From: Stutzerimonas azotifigens DSM 17556
GTDB lineage: Bacteria > Pseudomonadota > Gammaproteobacteria > Pseudomonadales > Pseudomonadaceae
Assembly (NCBI RefSeq): GCF_000425625.1
Contig: NZ_AUDU01000066.1
Coordinates: 1 to 45,727 of the forward strand
DNA length: 45,727 nt
Direction: 5' to 3'
A program made the position numbers and the translations under genes. Positions 8,511-18,145 of this stretch are shown here, piece by piece. The notes below the pieces were generated by a model that was given only the letters and a program-made list of their open reading frames with translations, ran no database searches and had not been told where the DNA came from. Each line of letters starts with the position of its first letter. Within the stretch, counting starts at the first letter, position 1.

Positions 8511-8554
8511 TTGCAAGGCTCAAAATGAGCGTTATATTGATCTGCAGGAGGTCA
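8511..8554 (+). promoter_or_regulatory. Candidate promoter with operator 2 for xis-int
   Basis: TTGCAA (8511-8516) and TATATT (8533-8538) are separated by 16 nt and would form a sigma-70 promoter reading toward the Xis/integrase genes. Immediately after, 8538-8554 reads TGATCTGCAGGAGGTCA, a degraded copy of the operator core TGATCTTCAGAAGATCA (3 differences). Centre-to-centre distance from operator 1 is 52 bp, about five helical turns, which would suit cooperative binding of one repressor to both sites. Confidence 0.45.
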
Positions 8555-8617
8555 TTATGAGTATTCATAGGCTCATAAGAATCCGCTGTCGTTCAATTTA
8601 GCAGAGAGGGCATATCC

Positions 8618-8851
8618 ATGTCTCACACATACCTGACTACCGAGGAACTGGCCACGCGCATGAAGTACGACGCGCGCACCATCCGTAATCGTTTGAAAGA
8701 TTCAGTCCTGCTCGAAGGAATTCACTACTTCCGTCCCTTTGGCGGCCGCAAGATTCTTTTTATCTGGGAAGCTGTCGAAGAAGACATGCAGAAATTCTCG
8801 CGGGCTTCTGGGCTGGTTCCGATGGCTGGTGGAGGCATCTGCCATGGGTAA
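8618..8851 (+). CDS. AlpA/Xis-like HTH protein (excisionase candidate)
   Basis: A 77-aa protein with an N-terminal helix-turn-helix of the MerR/AlpA/excisionase type (YLTTEELATRMKYDARTIRN) and the typical GIHYFRPFGGRKILFIWEAV wing. Such small proteins act as recombination directionality factors or as activators of integrase genes. GAGAGGG precedes ATG 8618. The 3' end overlaps the integrase start by 8 nt, so the two are translationally coupled, as in many Pseudomonas islands where this protein pairs with a DUF3596 integrase. Direction of action (excision versus activation) cannot be told from sequence. Confidence 0.7.
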   Translation: MSHTYLTTEELATRMKYDARTIRNRLKDSVLLEGIHYFRPFGGRKILFIWEAVEEDMQKFSRASGLVPMAGGGICHG

Positions 8852-10004
8852 GATTCGTGCCCGTGCCGACAACGAAAAGTTGTTCTTTGACTTCACCTAC
8901 CTGGATCAGCGCTGCCGCGAGCAGACCACGTTGCCTGATACGCCTGCTAACCGGAAAAAGCTGGAGAAGATCCTTGAGCGCATAGAGGCGGAAATCACCC
9001 TCGGCTGCTTCGACTACGCCACCTACTTCCCTCAAAGCAGCAAAGTGCAAGAGATCAGTCGGCTGCAGGCTGGCTGTGCATCGCTGAAAACACCACTGTT
9101 CAAGGATTTTGCCGAATTGTGGTTTGAGGAGATGAGGGTCGAGTGGCGTGATACGCACGCCAAAACCGTGCGCCTTACCCTTGATAAGCATTTGCTGCCT
9201 GAGTTCGGCAAAAAAGAGGTCAGCGCCATCACCAAAGCAGAACTTCTGTCATTCCGCTCGGCACTCGGCAAAGTCCCCGGGCAGAAAGCTCAGAGTCTGA
9301 CAGCGACGCGAATCAACCACATCATGACGCCATTGCGCATGATCCTTAGTGAGGCAGCTGACCGCTTCGAGTTTACCTCGCCATATCTCAACATCAAATC
9401 ACTGAAAGTCCCCAAGACAGACGTGGAACCCTTCACCTTGGATGAGGTGCTGCAGATCCTCAACACAGTGCGTGAGGACTTCCGCAACTACTACACCGTG
9501 CGCTTTTTCACAGGCATGCGGACGGCCGAAGTTGATGGCCTGCAATGGAAGTACATCGACTTTCAGCGGCGGCAGATTCTGATCCGTGAAACCTGGGTGG
9601 GCGGCAAGCTCGACTACACCAAGAACGACGGTTCACAGCGTGAGATCGACATGTCCGAGCCGGTCTACCAGGCGCTCCTCGGCCAGCGAGAGAAAACCGG
9701 CAGCGGACAGTTTGTCTTTAGCACCCGCGAAGGTACGCCGCACGCATACCGCAACATCAACGACCGGGTTTGGTATCCGTTGCTGCGTCACCTGGGTTTG
9801 CGCAGGCGGCGTCCATACCAAACCCGTCATACGGCCGCGACCCTCTGGCTGGCTGCAGGCGAAAACCCGGAGTGGATCGCCAGGCAGATGGGACACACCA
9901 CCACCGAGATGCTGTTCCGCGTCTATTCGCGCTATGTCCCCAACCTGACTCGCCGCGATGGCAGCGCCTTCGACAACCTGATTAAAGCCAATCTCAAGGC
10001 CTGA
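8844..10004 (+). CDS. Phage-type tyrosine integrase with DUF3596 arm domain
   Basis: A 386-aa integrase. The N-terminus (MGKIRARADNEKLFFDFTYL, then QRCREQTTLPDTPANRKKLE) is the DUF3596 arm-type DNA-binding domain, followed by a SAM-like core-binding domain (about 95-190) and the catalytic domain: R226 in FFTGMRTAEV, R328 in YQTRHTAAT, GHTTTEM and nucleophile Tyr near 361 (LFRVYSRY). All expected catalytic residues are seen. I chose ATG 8844 because GGTGGAGG precedes it and the family N-terminus begins there; the frame stays open upstream to 8739 inside the Xis-like gene. It presumably integrates an element into a chromosomal attachment site. Possible arm repeats lie 16 kb away next to the tRNA-Arg gene, but the link is not proven. 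Confidence 0.9.
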   Translation: MGKIRARADNEKLFFDFTYLDQRCREQTTLPDTPANRKKLEKILERIEAEITLGCFDYATYFPQSSKVQEISRLQAGCASLKTPLFKDFAELWFEEMRVEWRDTHAKTVRLTLDKHLLPEFGKKEVSAITKAELLSFRSALGKVPGQKAQSLTATRINHIMTPLRMILSEAADRFEFTSPYLNIKSLKVPKTDVEPFTLDEVLQILNTVREDFRNYYTVRFFTGMRTAEVDGLQWKYIDFQRRQILIRETWVGGKLDYTKNDGSQREIDMSEPVYQALLGQREKTGSGQFVFSTREGTPHAYRNINDRVWYPLLRHLGLRRRRPYQTRHTAATLWLAAGENPEWIARQMGHTTTEMLFRVYSRYVPNLTRRDGSAFDNLIKANLKA

Positions 10005-10015
10005 GGAGCTTCCAT

Positions 10016-10300
10016 ATGAAACTGATCAAACGTGACAACGTGACCCCTCTGCATTCATCGGTGGAGGCCCGCGAGCATAAGTACCTCAAGCATCTGGCTT
10101 CCGCCATGAGTCACTACCTTGAGAACCCCCATGGCACCGAGCTTATTTGCATCCTCGGCTCCGGCTACGAGAAGGATAATCGGCATGCCCTCGAAACCTG
10201 GGTCGCCTACCACCGCAACGAAGTTTTCGAGAAGCGCCTGGAGGGTCGCAGTCCGCTGGACTATCTGATCGAGAAGCTTGAGAGCCTGCTGGGTAACTAA
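10016..10300 (+). CDS. Conserved-looking hypothetical protein, 94 aa
   Basis: A 94-aa acidic/basic soluble protein, start ATG 10016 with GAGGAGC upstream, 11 nt after the integrase stop, so probably in the same operon. It has no membrane segment or signal. The middle (MSHYLENPHGTELICILGSG) is the most hydrophobic part. I do not recognise a family. A strong terminator follows, so it closes the integration module. Confidence 0.65.
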   Translation: MKLIKRDNVTPLHSSVEAREHKYLKHLASAMSHYLENPHGTELICILGSGYEKDNRHALETWVAYHRNEVFEKRLEGRSPLDYLIEKLESLLGN

Positions 10301-10306
10301 GTTCGA

Positions 10307-10326
10307 AAGGGGCCGAAAGGCCCCTT
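10307..10326 (+). terminator. Rho-independent terminator after integration module
   Basis: Stem AAGGGGCC / GGCCCCTT with a GAAA tetraloop, followed by TTCATTGTTCT. It begins 7 nt after the stop of the 94-aa gene and separates it from the CARF/sigma-54 regulator. Confidence 0.8.
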
Positions 10327-10545
10327 CATTGTTCTACCCTGGCAGTGGCGAGACTGTTCCATTCATTCGCCAATCTTCGTTTGGGTTGGGTTACCGCCCC
10401 CCCTGCCGGTCACAGCTCAACTTGAACATGTAGTCAGGCATGTAAGGACCCGGATCGACGGATTGGTTTACTATCCAGGGCGCGAACCAGAGCACATTTT
10501 TCTCCTGCCTGCTGATGGGCAAGAGGGGGCGGGAGTATAGGGACA
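10327..10545. other. Intergenic, upstream of the CARF regulator
   Basis: 219 bp between the terminator and the regulator. I see a run of eight C's near 10396 and a repeated CATGTA motif near 10427, but no clear sigma-54 or strong sigma-70 promoter and no gene. Confidence 0.4.
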
Positions 10546-12027
10546 GTGGTAAAGAAGCAGCTCGTATTGGCCAGCTGGGTGGGCGGGAATGATCTCAAAG
10601 CAGTTGCAGGTGCTGAGGCTGGCCCGATTCTGGCGACCCTGAATACTGTGGCTGTTGATAAAGTCGAGCTGCTTTGTTCATACCCCGCCGAGCGCGTTGA
10701 ACCCTACCTAGCCTGGCTGCGCCAGCAGGTCGATGTATCAATCACCGCGCATTACGTTTCCCTGTCTTCCCCCGTTCATTTCGGGGAGATCTACCAGGCC
10801 GCAAGTCAACATTTAAAGCGCCTGTGTACTTCCGGAAATCAGCTTTCCATTCTGCTCAGTCCCGGCACACCGGCCATGCAAGCGGTGTGGATTCTGCTGG
10901 GCAAAACGCGCTATCCGGCGACCTTCTACCAGTCCTCACTTGAGCAAGGCGTTCAGCAGGTCGAAGTGCCTTTCGAGATCGCGGCCGAGTATGTGCCGGC
11001 CGCCAATACCATCAGCACCGACAAGCTGGTTCAACTCGCCGGGCTGGATGCCCCCGTGGATGCAGCCTTCGACAGCATCGTGACGCAGAGCGAGCGCATG
11101 CTGGTGCTCAAGGCGCAGGCGCAAATACTCGCGGCGAAGCAGGTGCCGGTGCTGATCTACGGTGAAACCGGCACCGGCAAAGAGTTGTTTGCCCGCGCCA
11201 TTCACAACGCCGGCCTGCGTTCTGCAGCGCCCTTTGTTGCGGTGAACTGCGGTGCCATCGTGCCGGAGCTGATCGACTCCACCCTGTTTGGCCACAAGAA
11301 GGGCGCATTCACTGGCGCGATTGCCGATCGGCCTGGGGTTTTCCAACAGGCCCATGGCGGCACGCTGTTTCTGGATGAGTTCGGCGAACTCACATCGGAT
11401 GTGCAGGTTCGACTCCTGCGCGTTCTTCAGGAAGGTACCTTCATTCCGGTGGGCTCCAATCAGGAGCAAAAGGTGGATGTGCGGCTGATCACCGCCACTC
11501 ATCGCAACCTGATGCAGGAAGTCGCCCAGGGGCGCTTCCGTGAAGACCTGTTCTATCGCATCGCTGTGGGTGTGCTGCACCTCCCGCCGCTCAGAGAGCG
11601 CGAAGGGGATCTGCTGTTGCTGTCCGAAGCGCTGCTGGCAGGCATTGCCAGCCAGGACACCAGTCTCGGTGATAAGAAAATTTCCGCAGAAGCAAAAAAT
11701 CTTATCCTTCAGCATCCCTGGCGTGGCAACGTTCGTGAGCTGCAATCCACCTTGTTGCGCGCAGCGCTCTGGTGCTCGGGTGATCTGATAACGGCTCATG
11801 ATATCGAGCAAGCGATGTTCAAATTGCCACAAGCCCAGGCTGATGTGTTGGCTATGGATGTTTCGCAAGGTATTGATCTGCAACAGGTAATTGCCGAAGT
11901 GGCAGGGCATTATCTGCGTAAGGCGCTGACGCTTACCGGCAAAAACAAAACCCGGGCGGCCAGCCTGCTAGGCCTCAAAAGCCAGCAAACGCTGAGCAAC
12001 TGGATGGACAAATACGGCATCGAATAA
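10546..12027 (+). CDS. RtcR-like CARF / sigma-54 activator
   Basis: A 493-aa enhancer-binding protein. Residues 1 to about 150 look like a CARF (Rossmann) sensor: the SPGTPAMQAVW motif near residue 105 followed by LLGKTRYPATFYQSS parallels RtcR, the activator of the RNA repair operon, and Csm6/Csx1 sensors. Then comes a sigma-54 AAA+ domain: Walker A GETGTGKE (206), the sigma-54-contacting GAFTGA (253-258), Walker B TLFLDEFGE (about 273) and R-finger region FREDLFYRI. The C-terminus (TRAASLLGLKSQQTLSNWM) is a Fis-type HTH. CARF domains bind cyclic or 2',3'-phosphate-ended nucleotides; the ligand here is unknown. The start is GTG 10546. A sigma-54 promoter lies just after its stop, in front of hsdR, so it very likely controls that operon. 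Confidence 0.85.
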   Translation: MVKKQLVLASWVGGNDLKAVAGAEAGPILATLNTVAVDKVELLCSYPAERVEPYLAWLRQQVDVSITAHYVSLSSPVHFGEIYQAASQHLKRLCTSGNQLSILLSPGTPAMQAVWILLGKTRYPATFYQSSLEQGVQQVEVPFEIAAEYVPAANTISTDKLVQLAGLDAPVDAAFDSIVTQSERMLVLKAQAQILAAKQVPVLIYGETGTGKELFARAIHNAGLRSAAPFVAVNCGAIVPELIDSTLFGHKKGAFTGAIADRPGVFQQAHGGTLFLDEFGELTSDVQVRLLRVLQEGTFIPVGSNQEQKVDVRLITATHRNLMQEVAQGRFREDLFYRIAVGVLHLPPLREREGDLLLLSEALLAGIASQDTSLGDKKISAEAKNLILQHPWRGNVRELQSTLLRAALWCSGDLITAHDIEQAMFKLPQAQADVLAMDVSQGIDLQQVIAEVAGHYLRKALTLTGKNKTRAASLLGLKSQQTLSNWMDKYGIE

Positions 12028-12031
12028 AAAC

Positions 12032-12048
12032 TGGCACGGTCCTCGCTA
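12032..12048 (+). promoter_or_regulatory. Sigma-54 promoter of the hsd operon
   Basis: TGGCACGGTCCTCGCTA fits the -24/-12 consensus TGGCACG-N4-TTGCW: GG at 12033-12034 and GC at 12045-12046 with the required 10-nt spacing. Transcription should start around 12058. It lies in the 31-nt gap between the CARF/sigma-54 activator and hsdR. Confidence 0.75.
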
Positions 12049-12076
12049 TAGGACTGACATGGACAGAATCGCCTTT

Positions 12077-15000
12077 ATGAAATCAGTCAACTTCGAGTTC
12101 CTCCGCCCCGGCAACGAGCTGCTTGCTAACCTCGCCGGTCTTGCCGAGGCTGTACTGCACATCGATCCGGGCAGCGCGCTCACCCGTCTGCGCAGCTTTG
12201 CCGAAGAACTGACCAAAGCCATCTACAAGGAAGAGCTGCTGCCGCGCATGCCGCAGTCGAGCTTCTACGACCTGGTGAAAAACCCGGTGTTTGTTGATTG
12301 CGTCAGCAAGCCCCTGGTGCACCAGATCAACTTCCTGCGCATCCAGGGCAACGACACCGCCCACGGTGCCGAGGGCGATTTGCGCAATGCCCAACTGGCT
12401 CTGAAAACGGCCTACCAACTGGCCATGTACATGGCCATCAAGTATTACGGCACCGCGCAGGCTTCGATCCCCGCATTTGCCGAGGTCAAAGACCCAACGG
12501 CAATGCTGGCCAGCCTGCAGAAAACTGTCTCCAGCTATGAGAAGGAACTCAACCAGCAGCAGGAAGCGCTGCAGAGCGTGATGGACAAGCTGGAGCAGGA
12601 GCGCACCCGCCACCTCGACAAGGTCGACCCGCCCGCCAAGCCTGACCAGCAAAAGCGTCAGCAGCAGAGCCAGAAGGTGGCCGACAGCCTGCAGTGGAAC
12701 GAAGCCAAAACGCGCGCATTGCTGATCGACGCCATGCTCCTGCAAGCCGGTTGGGATGTCAGCAACCCCGCGCAGGTCGGCCAGGAAGTGGAGGTCGACT
12801 TCCCCGGCAACGTCTCCGGCAAGGGCCGTGCGGACTACGTGCTATGGGGCGACAACGGCCAGCCCCTGGCCGTGATCGAGGCCAAGAAATCCGGCAATGT
12901 CAGCCTGCAAGCCGGGCGCGAACAGGCCCGCATGTACGCCGATGGCTTCGAGCGCATGGGCATGCAGCGCCCGGTGATTTTCTACAGCAACGGCTACGAA
13001 ACCTTTATCTGGGACGACAAGCAGTACAACACCTACCGCCCGGTTTACGGCATCTACAGCAAGGACAGCCTGGAATACCTCGCCTACCAGCGCCAGTACC
13101 GCGTCCCCGCGCTGGAGAAACACAACCCCGAGCTGAGCATCGCCGACCGCCCCTACCAGATCGAAGCGATCAAAACCGTCGCAGCCCACTTTCAGCAGCA
13201 GCGCCGTAAAGCCTTGATCATCCAGGCCACGGGCACCGGCAAAACCCGCGTAGCTATCGCCCTAGCTGAATTGCTACTGCGCACCGGCTGGGCCAAGCGC
13301 GTGCTGTTCCTCTGCGACCGCAAAGAGCTGCGCGTGCAGGCCGATGACGCCTTCAAGCAAAACCTGCCCAGCGAGCCGCGCTGTGTGATCGGCGAAACCG
13401 GCAAGGTCGACCAGACCGCGCGCATCTACATCGCCACCTACCCGGGCATGATGAACCGCTTCGCCCAGCTTGATGTGGGCTTCTTCGACCTGATCATCGC
13501 CGACGAAAGCCACCGCAGCATCTACAACAAGTACCGCGACCTGTTCGACTACTTCGACGCGCTGCAGGTCGGCCTCACCGCCACCCCGGTGAAGTTCATC
13601 AGCCGCAACACCTTCGATATTTTCGACTGCGAAACCACCGATCCGACTTTCGAGTTCGGCCTCGATGCTGCCATCAATAATGAGCCGCCGTATCTGGTGC
13701 CATTCCGCGTGAAGGATCTCACCACGGACTTCCTACGCGACGGCATCCACTACAACGACCTCAGCGACGAGCAGAAGCGCCAGCTCGAAGAGGACCTCGG
13801 CGAGGAGGAAGCCAGGCGCACCACCATCGCCGGCAAGGACATTGGCCGCAAAATCTTCAGCGAAGACACCGACCGCATCATCCTGGAAAACCTGATCAAC
13901 AACGGCATCAAGGATGAGACCGGCTCACTGGTCGGCAAAACCATCGTCTTCGCTCAGCGTCAGGACCACGCCGAGCACCTGGAAAAGCTCTTCTGCAAGC
14001 TCTATCCGCAGTACGGCACCAAGGTCTGCAAGGTCATCCACAACGCCATCCCGCATGTGGACACCCTGATCAAGGAATTCAAAAAGCCGGATAACGACTT
14101 CCGCATCGCCATTTCGGTCGACATGCTCGACACCGGCATCGACGTACCCGAAGTGGTCAATCTAGTGTTCGCCAAGCCGGTCAAATCCTGGGTCAAGTTC
14201 TGGCAGATGATCGGCCGCGGCACGCGCCTGCGCCCCAACCTGTTTGGCCCTGGTAAAGACAAAACCGAGTTTCTGATCTTCGACCACTATGGCAACTTCG
14301 ATTTCTTCGAGCAGGAATATCAGGAGCCGGAAGACACCGGCAGCAAATCCCTGCTGCAAACCACCTTCGAAGCCCGCCTGGCGCTGGCCCAGGCCGCCCT
14401 GCGTCACAACCATGCCGCTGCCTTCGATGCCGCCATTGCGTTGTTGAGGGCTGACATCAACGACCTGCCCGACACCAGCGTGGCGGTAAAGCGTGAGCTG
14501 CGCGCCGTGCACCAGTTGCAACAAACCCAACAGCTGCAGCAGTTCGATGGCAAAACCCAACACCTGCTGGCCAACACCATCGCCCCGCTGATGTCGGCTC
14601 GCGTACTGCGGGATAAACACGCCACCGCGCTGGATAAGTTGATCGCTGGCATTCAGTGCTGCCTGGTCGAGCAGGCCAGTTGCTTCGAGGACGGCAAAAT
14701 TGCCCTGCTGGCCGAGTTGGACAAGCTCGCCGTCAACATTCAGGCCGTCCGCCAGAAGGATGCCCTGATCGCCGAAGTACGCAGCGCCGACTTCTGGCTG
14801 CAGCCGGGCATCGACAAGCTGGAAAACGCCCGCAAGGAACTGCGCGGCATCATGAAATACCGGCAAACCGGCAGCACGGGCGGCTATGCCATGCCCAGTA
14901 CCCGTACCGGCGACGATGGCGTTCAAGAGAGTGAGCGCAAGGTGGTGATTGCCGGTGCCAGCGAAGCGATGATCTACCGCCGCCGCCTCAAGGACATCCT

Positions 15001-15460
15001 TGCCGGCATGCTCGCCGCCAACCCGACCCTGCAGAAAATCCACAAGGGCGAACCCATTGCCGAGAGCGAGCTGAAAACCCTGACCTCGACCATCCTCACC
15101 AGCCACCCCGGCGTCAGCCTGGAGGTGCTCAACGAGTTCTACGGTCGCACAGCGGATCAACTGCACCTCACGGTGCGCGAGATCATCGGCCTGGATGCAC
15201 ACGCCATCGAGGAACACTTCAAGCAGTTCCTCCATGCGCACCCAAGCCTGACCGCCCAGCAGGTGCGCTTTATGAATCTGCTGAAAAACTACATCGCCCA
15301 GCACGGCAGCATCGTGATTGAAACGCTCTACGACGCGCCGTTTTCCAGCATCTCCCACGAGGGCATCGACGGCGTGTTCGCCCCCGCCGATGTCACCGAG
15401 CTGGTGGCCGTGCTCAAACCCTTTTTGAAGAACCCCGACCAGCCCGGCACCCCCGCCTGA
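12077..15460 (+). CDS. hsdR: Type I restriction enzyme subunit R
   Basis: Motor and nuclease subunit of a type I restriction-modification complex, about 1127 aa. Order: DUF4145-like N-terminus ([20 protein letters not shown]), coiled coil with Gln/Lys-rich segment (about 160-220), PD-(D/E)xK nuclease (GRADYV near 250, VIEAKK near 266), DEAD helicase (ATGTGKT near 384, DESH near 476, GLTATP), helicase C ([12 protein letters not shown] near 683, [11 protein letters not shown] near 710) and an EcoEI-type C-terminal region. It cleaves unmodified DNA after translocation. Two in-frame ATGs exist, 12059 and 12077. I prefer 12077: homologues start at the MKS.NFEFLRP motif, and the sigma-54 promoter would start the RNA at about 12058, leaving no leader for 12059. 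All motifs are intact. Confidence 0.93.
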   Translation: MKSVNFEFLRPGNELLANLAGLAEAVLHIDPGSALTRLRSFAEELTKAIYKEELLPRMPQSSFYDLVKNPVFVDCVSKPLVHQINFLRIQGNDTAHGAEGDLRNAQLALKTAYQLAMYMAIKYYGTAQASIPAFAEVKDPTAMLASLQKTVSSYEKELNQQQEALQSVMDKLEQERTRHLDKVDPPAKPDQQKRQQQSQKVADSLQWNEAKTRALLIDAMLLQAGWDVSNPAQVGQEVEVDFPGNVSGKGRADYVLWGDNGQPLAVIEAKKSGNVSLQAGREQARMYADGFERMGMQRPVIFYSNGYETFIWDDKQYNTYRPVYGIYSKDSLEYLAYQRQYRVPALEKHNPELSIADRPYQIEAIKTVAAHFQQQRRKALIIQATGTGKTRVAIALAELLLRTGWAKRVLFLCDRKELRVQADDAFKQNLPSEPRCVIGETGKVDQTARIYIATYPGMMNRFAQLDVGFFDLIIADESHRSIYNKYRDLFDYFDALQVGLTATPVKFISRNTFDIFDCETTDPTFEFGLDAAINNEPPYLVPFRVKDLTTDFLRDGIHYNDLSDEQKRQLEEDLGEEEARRTTIAGKDIGRKIFSEDTDRIILENLINNGIKDETGSLVGKTIVFAQRQDHAEHLEKLFCKLYPQYGTKVCKVIHNAIPHVDTLIKEFKKPDNDFRIAISVDMLDTGIDVPEVVNLVFAKPVKSWVKFWQMIGRGTRLRPNLFGPGKDKTEFLIFDHYGNFDFFEQEYQEPEDTGSKSLLQTTFEARLALAQAALRHNHAAAFDAAIALLRADINDLPDTSVAVKRELRAVHQLQQTQQLQQFDGKTQHLLANTIAPLMSARVLRDKHATALDKLIAGIQCCLVEQASCFEDGKIALLAELDKLAVNIQAVRQKDALIAEVRSADFWLQPGIDKLENARKELRGIMKYRQTGSTGGYAMPSTRTGDDGVQESERKVVIAGASEAMIYRRRLKDILAGMLAANPTLQKIHKGEPIAESELKTLTSTILTSHPGVSLEVLNEFYGRTADQLHLTVREIIGLDAHAIEEHFKQFLHAHPSLTAQQVRFMNLLKNYIAQHGSIVIETLYDAPFSSISHEGIDGVFAPADVTELVAVLKPFLKNPDQPGTPA

Positions 15461-15492
15461 TGGCCGCACAACCTACAGATCGAGACCACTGA

Positions 15493-17088
15493 ATGCTCAC
15501 CGGCATAATCCGCAACGATATCGACAAGCTCTGGGAAAAATTCTGGACTGGCGGCATCACCAACCCGCTGACCGTGATCGAGCAGATCAGCTACTTGATG
15601 TTCGCCCGCATGCTCGACATGCAGGAAGACGTGGCCGAGCGCAAAGCCAACCGCACCGGCAAGCCCTTCGACCGTCTGTTCCCCAATACGCCGGAAGGCC
15701 AGCTACTGCGCTGGAAGAATTTCCGCAACATGAGCGGCCGGGAGCTGCACAAGCACCTCAAGCAAAACGTCTACCCCTACTTTGCGAAGCTGGGAAGAAA
15801 GTCCGATGCGGTCGATGGCCTGGGCGAGGAGGGCAGCGCTCTGGAGGGGCTGGGACACATCGGCGAATACATGCAGGACGCCGATCTGGAGATCAAGAAC
15901 GAGTCCGTGCTGACCTCCGCTGTGGAAATGGTCAACGACCTGCCGCTGACCCAGAGCGACGTGAAGGGCGATATCTACGAATACCTGCTGAGCAAGCTCA
16001 CCACCGCCGGCATCAACGGCCAGTTCCGCACCCCGCGCCACATCATCGACGCGATGATCGAACTGATCGCCCCGCAGCCGACCGAGGTGATCTGCGACCC
16101 GGCCTGCGGCACCGCCGGCTTCCTCGCCCGTACCATGGAGTACCTCAACCGCGTGCATTCCAGCCCGCAAGGCACCTTCACTGACGAAGACGGCAACCTG
16201 CATTACTCAGGCGATCTGCTCGAACCTTACCGCCAGCACATCAACAGCCAGATGTTCTGGGGCTTCGACTTCGACACCACCATGCTGCGCGTCTCCAGCA
16301 TGAACATGATGCTCCACGGCGTGAACGGCGCGAACATCCGCTACCAGGACTCCCTGAGCAAATCCATCAAGGAGCACTACCCGCGTCAGGAGCAGGACTT
16401 CTTCGACGTGGTGCTGGCCAACCCGCCGTTCAAAGGCAGCCTGGACGAAACCAACACCAACCCCGACGTGCTCGGCCTGGTGAAAACCAAGAAGACCGAA
16501 CTGCTGTTCGTCGCCCATATCCTCCGCTCGCTTAAGCTCGGTGGCCGCGCCGCCGTGATCGTGCCGGACGGCGTGTTGTTCGGCTCGTCCAAGGCGCACC
16601 AGCAGCTGCGCCAGGAGCTACTCGACAACAACCAGCTGGAAGGCATCGTCAGCTTGCCCGGCGGCGTGTTCAAACCCTACGCCGGTGTCAGCACCGCCAT
16701 TCTGATCTTCACCAAGGGCGGCAGCACCGAGCGGGTGTGGTTCTACGATCTTAAGAAAGATGGTTATTCATTAGATGACCGACGGAATCCGGAAGAGGAT
16801 AACGACCTGCCCGATGCCATCGCCCAGTGGCACAAATACCGGCAGATGGTGGAGGGCAATATCAGCGTCAGCACCATCAACACCCTGTTCGGCGACAAGC
16901 GCAAGAAGGCTTTTGTCGTGCCCGCCGAAGATATCGTCGCCAACAAGTACGACCTCTCCATCAACCGCTACAAGGAAGTGGAGTACCAGCAGGAGCAGTA
17001 CGAAGCCCCGAAGGTGATACTGCAACGGCTTAAAGGGCTGGAGCAGGAAATTCTGGCGGATCTGGATGAGCTGGAGGAGATGCTGTGA
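15493..17088 (+). CDS. hsdM: Type I restriction-modification methyltransferase M
   Basis: A 531-aa N6-adenine methyltransferase subunit. The N-terminal HsdM bundle ([20 protein letters not shown]) is followed by the Rossmann methylase domain: SAM motif DPACGTAGF near 202-210 and catalytic NPPF at 310-313. With HsdS it methylates the recognition site to protect self DNA. It starts 32 nt after hsdR; the last codons overlap the GTG start of hsdS (GTGA), giving coupled translation of M and S. The length is normal and no defect is seen. Confidence 0.95.
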   Translation: MLTGIIRNDIDKLWEKFWTGGITNPLTVIEQISYLMFARMLDMQEDVAERKANRTGKPFDRLFPNTPEGQLLRWKNFRNMSGRELHKHLKQNVYPYFAKLGRKSDAVDGLGEEGSALEGLGHIGEYMQDADLEIKNESVLTSAVEMVNDLPLTQSDVKGDIYEYLLSKLTTAGINGQFRTPRHIIDAMIELIAPQPTEVICDPACGTAGFLARTMEYLNRVHSSPQGTFTDEDGNLHYSGDLLEPYRQHINSQMFWGFDFDTTMLRVSSMNMMLHGVNGANIRYQDSLSKSIKEHYPRQEQDFFDVVLANPPFKGSLDETNTNPDVLGLVKTKKTELLFVAHILRSLKLGGRAAVIVPDGVLFGSSKAHQQLRQELLDNNQLEGIVSLPGGVFKPYAGVSTAILIFTKGGSTERVWFYDLKKDGYSLDDRRNPEEDNDLPDAIAQWHKYRQMVEGNISVSTINTLFGDKRKKAFVVPAEDIVANKYDLSINRYKEVEYQQEQYEAPKVILQRLKGLEQEILADLDELEEML

Positions 17089-18131
17089 GTTGGCCGTTGG
17101 TTAAGCTGCATGAAATATGTCGCCCGCGGCAGTGGAAAACTATCACTACTAGCAGTTTATTAGATGATGGATATCCAGTTTATGGGGCGAATGGAAAAAT
17201 CGGATTTTACTCTGAGTTCACTCACGAGCATCCAACGCTGATGATCGCCTGTCGTGGGACTTGTGGAAATGTCCATATTTCAGAGCCAAGGTCTTACATT
17301 AACGGCAATGCAATGGCATTGGATGATTTGGATGGCTCGCGAGTCGATATTAAATATCTCTATTACTATCTCGGTGAGCGCGGCTTTCAGGATGTTATTT
17401 CAGGGACTGCTCAGCCTCAAATCACAGGCCAAGGGCTCACTAAGGTGGAGATCCCGCTGCCACCTCTACCCGAGCAAAAGCGCATTGCCGCTATCCTCGA
17501 CAAGGCCGATGCCATCCGCCGCAAACGCCAGCAAGCTATCCAGCTCGCCGACGACTTTCTCCGCGCCGTGTTTCTGGACATGTTTGGTGATCCAAACTCT
17601 AATCCCAAGAATGCGGATGTTTTGCCGATGACTGAGGTTTTTGATATTAGGACCGGTAAACTTAATTCAAATGCGGCGACTGAAGGTGGCAAATATCCTT
17701 TCTTTACCTGTGCCAAAGAGGTTTTTGCTATTGATGAGTACGCCTTCGATCAGGAGGCGCTGTTGTTGGCGGGGAATAATGCTCAAGCTGATTATGATGT
17801 TAAGCATTACAAGGGTAGATTTAATGCATATCAACGCACGTATGTATTGACTCTAAGGGATTCGACTTGGAGCTACCCGTTTAATAAGTTTGCACTTCAA
17901 TATCAGCTTTCAAATTTGAAGTATGCGTCAAAAGGATCAAGCACAAAGTACATAACCATGGAAATCATGGGTAGGACGATGCTGCCTGTGCCTGGTCAAG
18001 AAGATCAAAAGAAATTTGTAGATCACTTTGAGCGAGTGGGAAATGTTCAGGCTGCGCTTTTGGTTCAGGCTCAAAATGATGAGAGCTTGTTCTCGGCTCT
18101 AAGTAATAGAGCATTCTCCGGCCAGCTATAG
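17085..18131 (+). CDS. hsdS: Type I restriction specificity subunit S
   Basis: Specificity subunit, 348 aa, shorter than the usual 400-450. Two target recognition domains (about 1-130 and 175-325) flank the central conserved helix (PLPPLPEQKRIAAILDKADA, then IRRKRQQAIQLADDFLRAVF, about 125-165); the C-terminal conserved helix ends in LFSALSNRAFSGQL. Each TRD would read one half of a bipartite DNA site. The TRDs are visibly AT-rich while the central helix keeps the GC of hsdM, the usual sign of domain swapping. The start is GTG 17085, overlapping the hsdM stop. Both conserved ends are present, so it looks complete rather than truncated. Confidence 0.9.
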   Translation: MSWPLVKLHEICRPRQWKTITTSSLLDDGYPVYGANGKIGFYSEFTHEHPTLMIACRGTCGNVHISEPRSYINGNAMALDDLDGSRVDIKYLYYYLGERGFQDVISGTAQPQITGQGLTKVEIPLPPLPEQKRIAAILDKADAIRRKRQQAIQLADDFLRAVFLDMFGDPNSNPKNADVLPMTEVFDIRTGKLNSNAATEGGKYPFFTCAKEVFAIDEYAFDQEALLLAGNNAQADYDVKHYKGRFNAYQRTYVLTLRDSTWSYPFNKFALQYQLSNLKYASKGSSTKYITMEIMGRTMLPVPGQEDQKKFVDHFERVGNVQAALLVQAQNDESLFSALSNRAFSGQL

Positions 18132-18145
18132 ATAAGGAAATCCCC

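Noticed and set aside
10384..10545. A sigma-54 promoter in front of the CARF regulator itself
   Set aside because: No GG-N10-GC arrangement with acceptable flanks was found, so autoregulation through sigma-54 is not supported.
12059..12076. ATG 12059 as the start of hsdR
   Set aside because: It would be at the very first bases of the sigma-54 transcript and adds six residues before the conserved family N-terminus.
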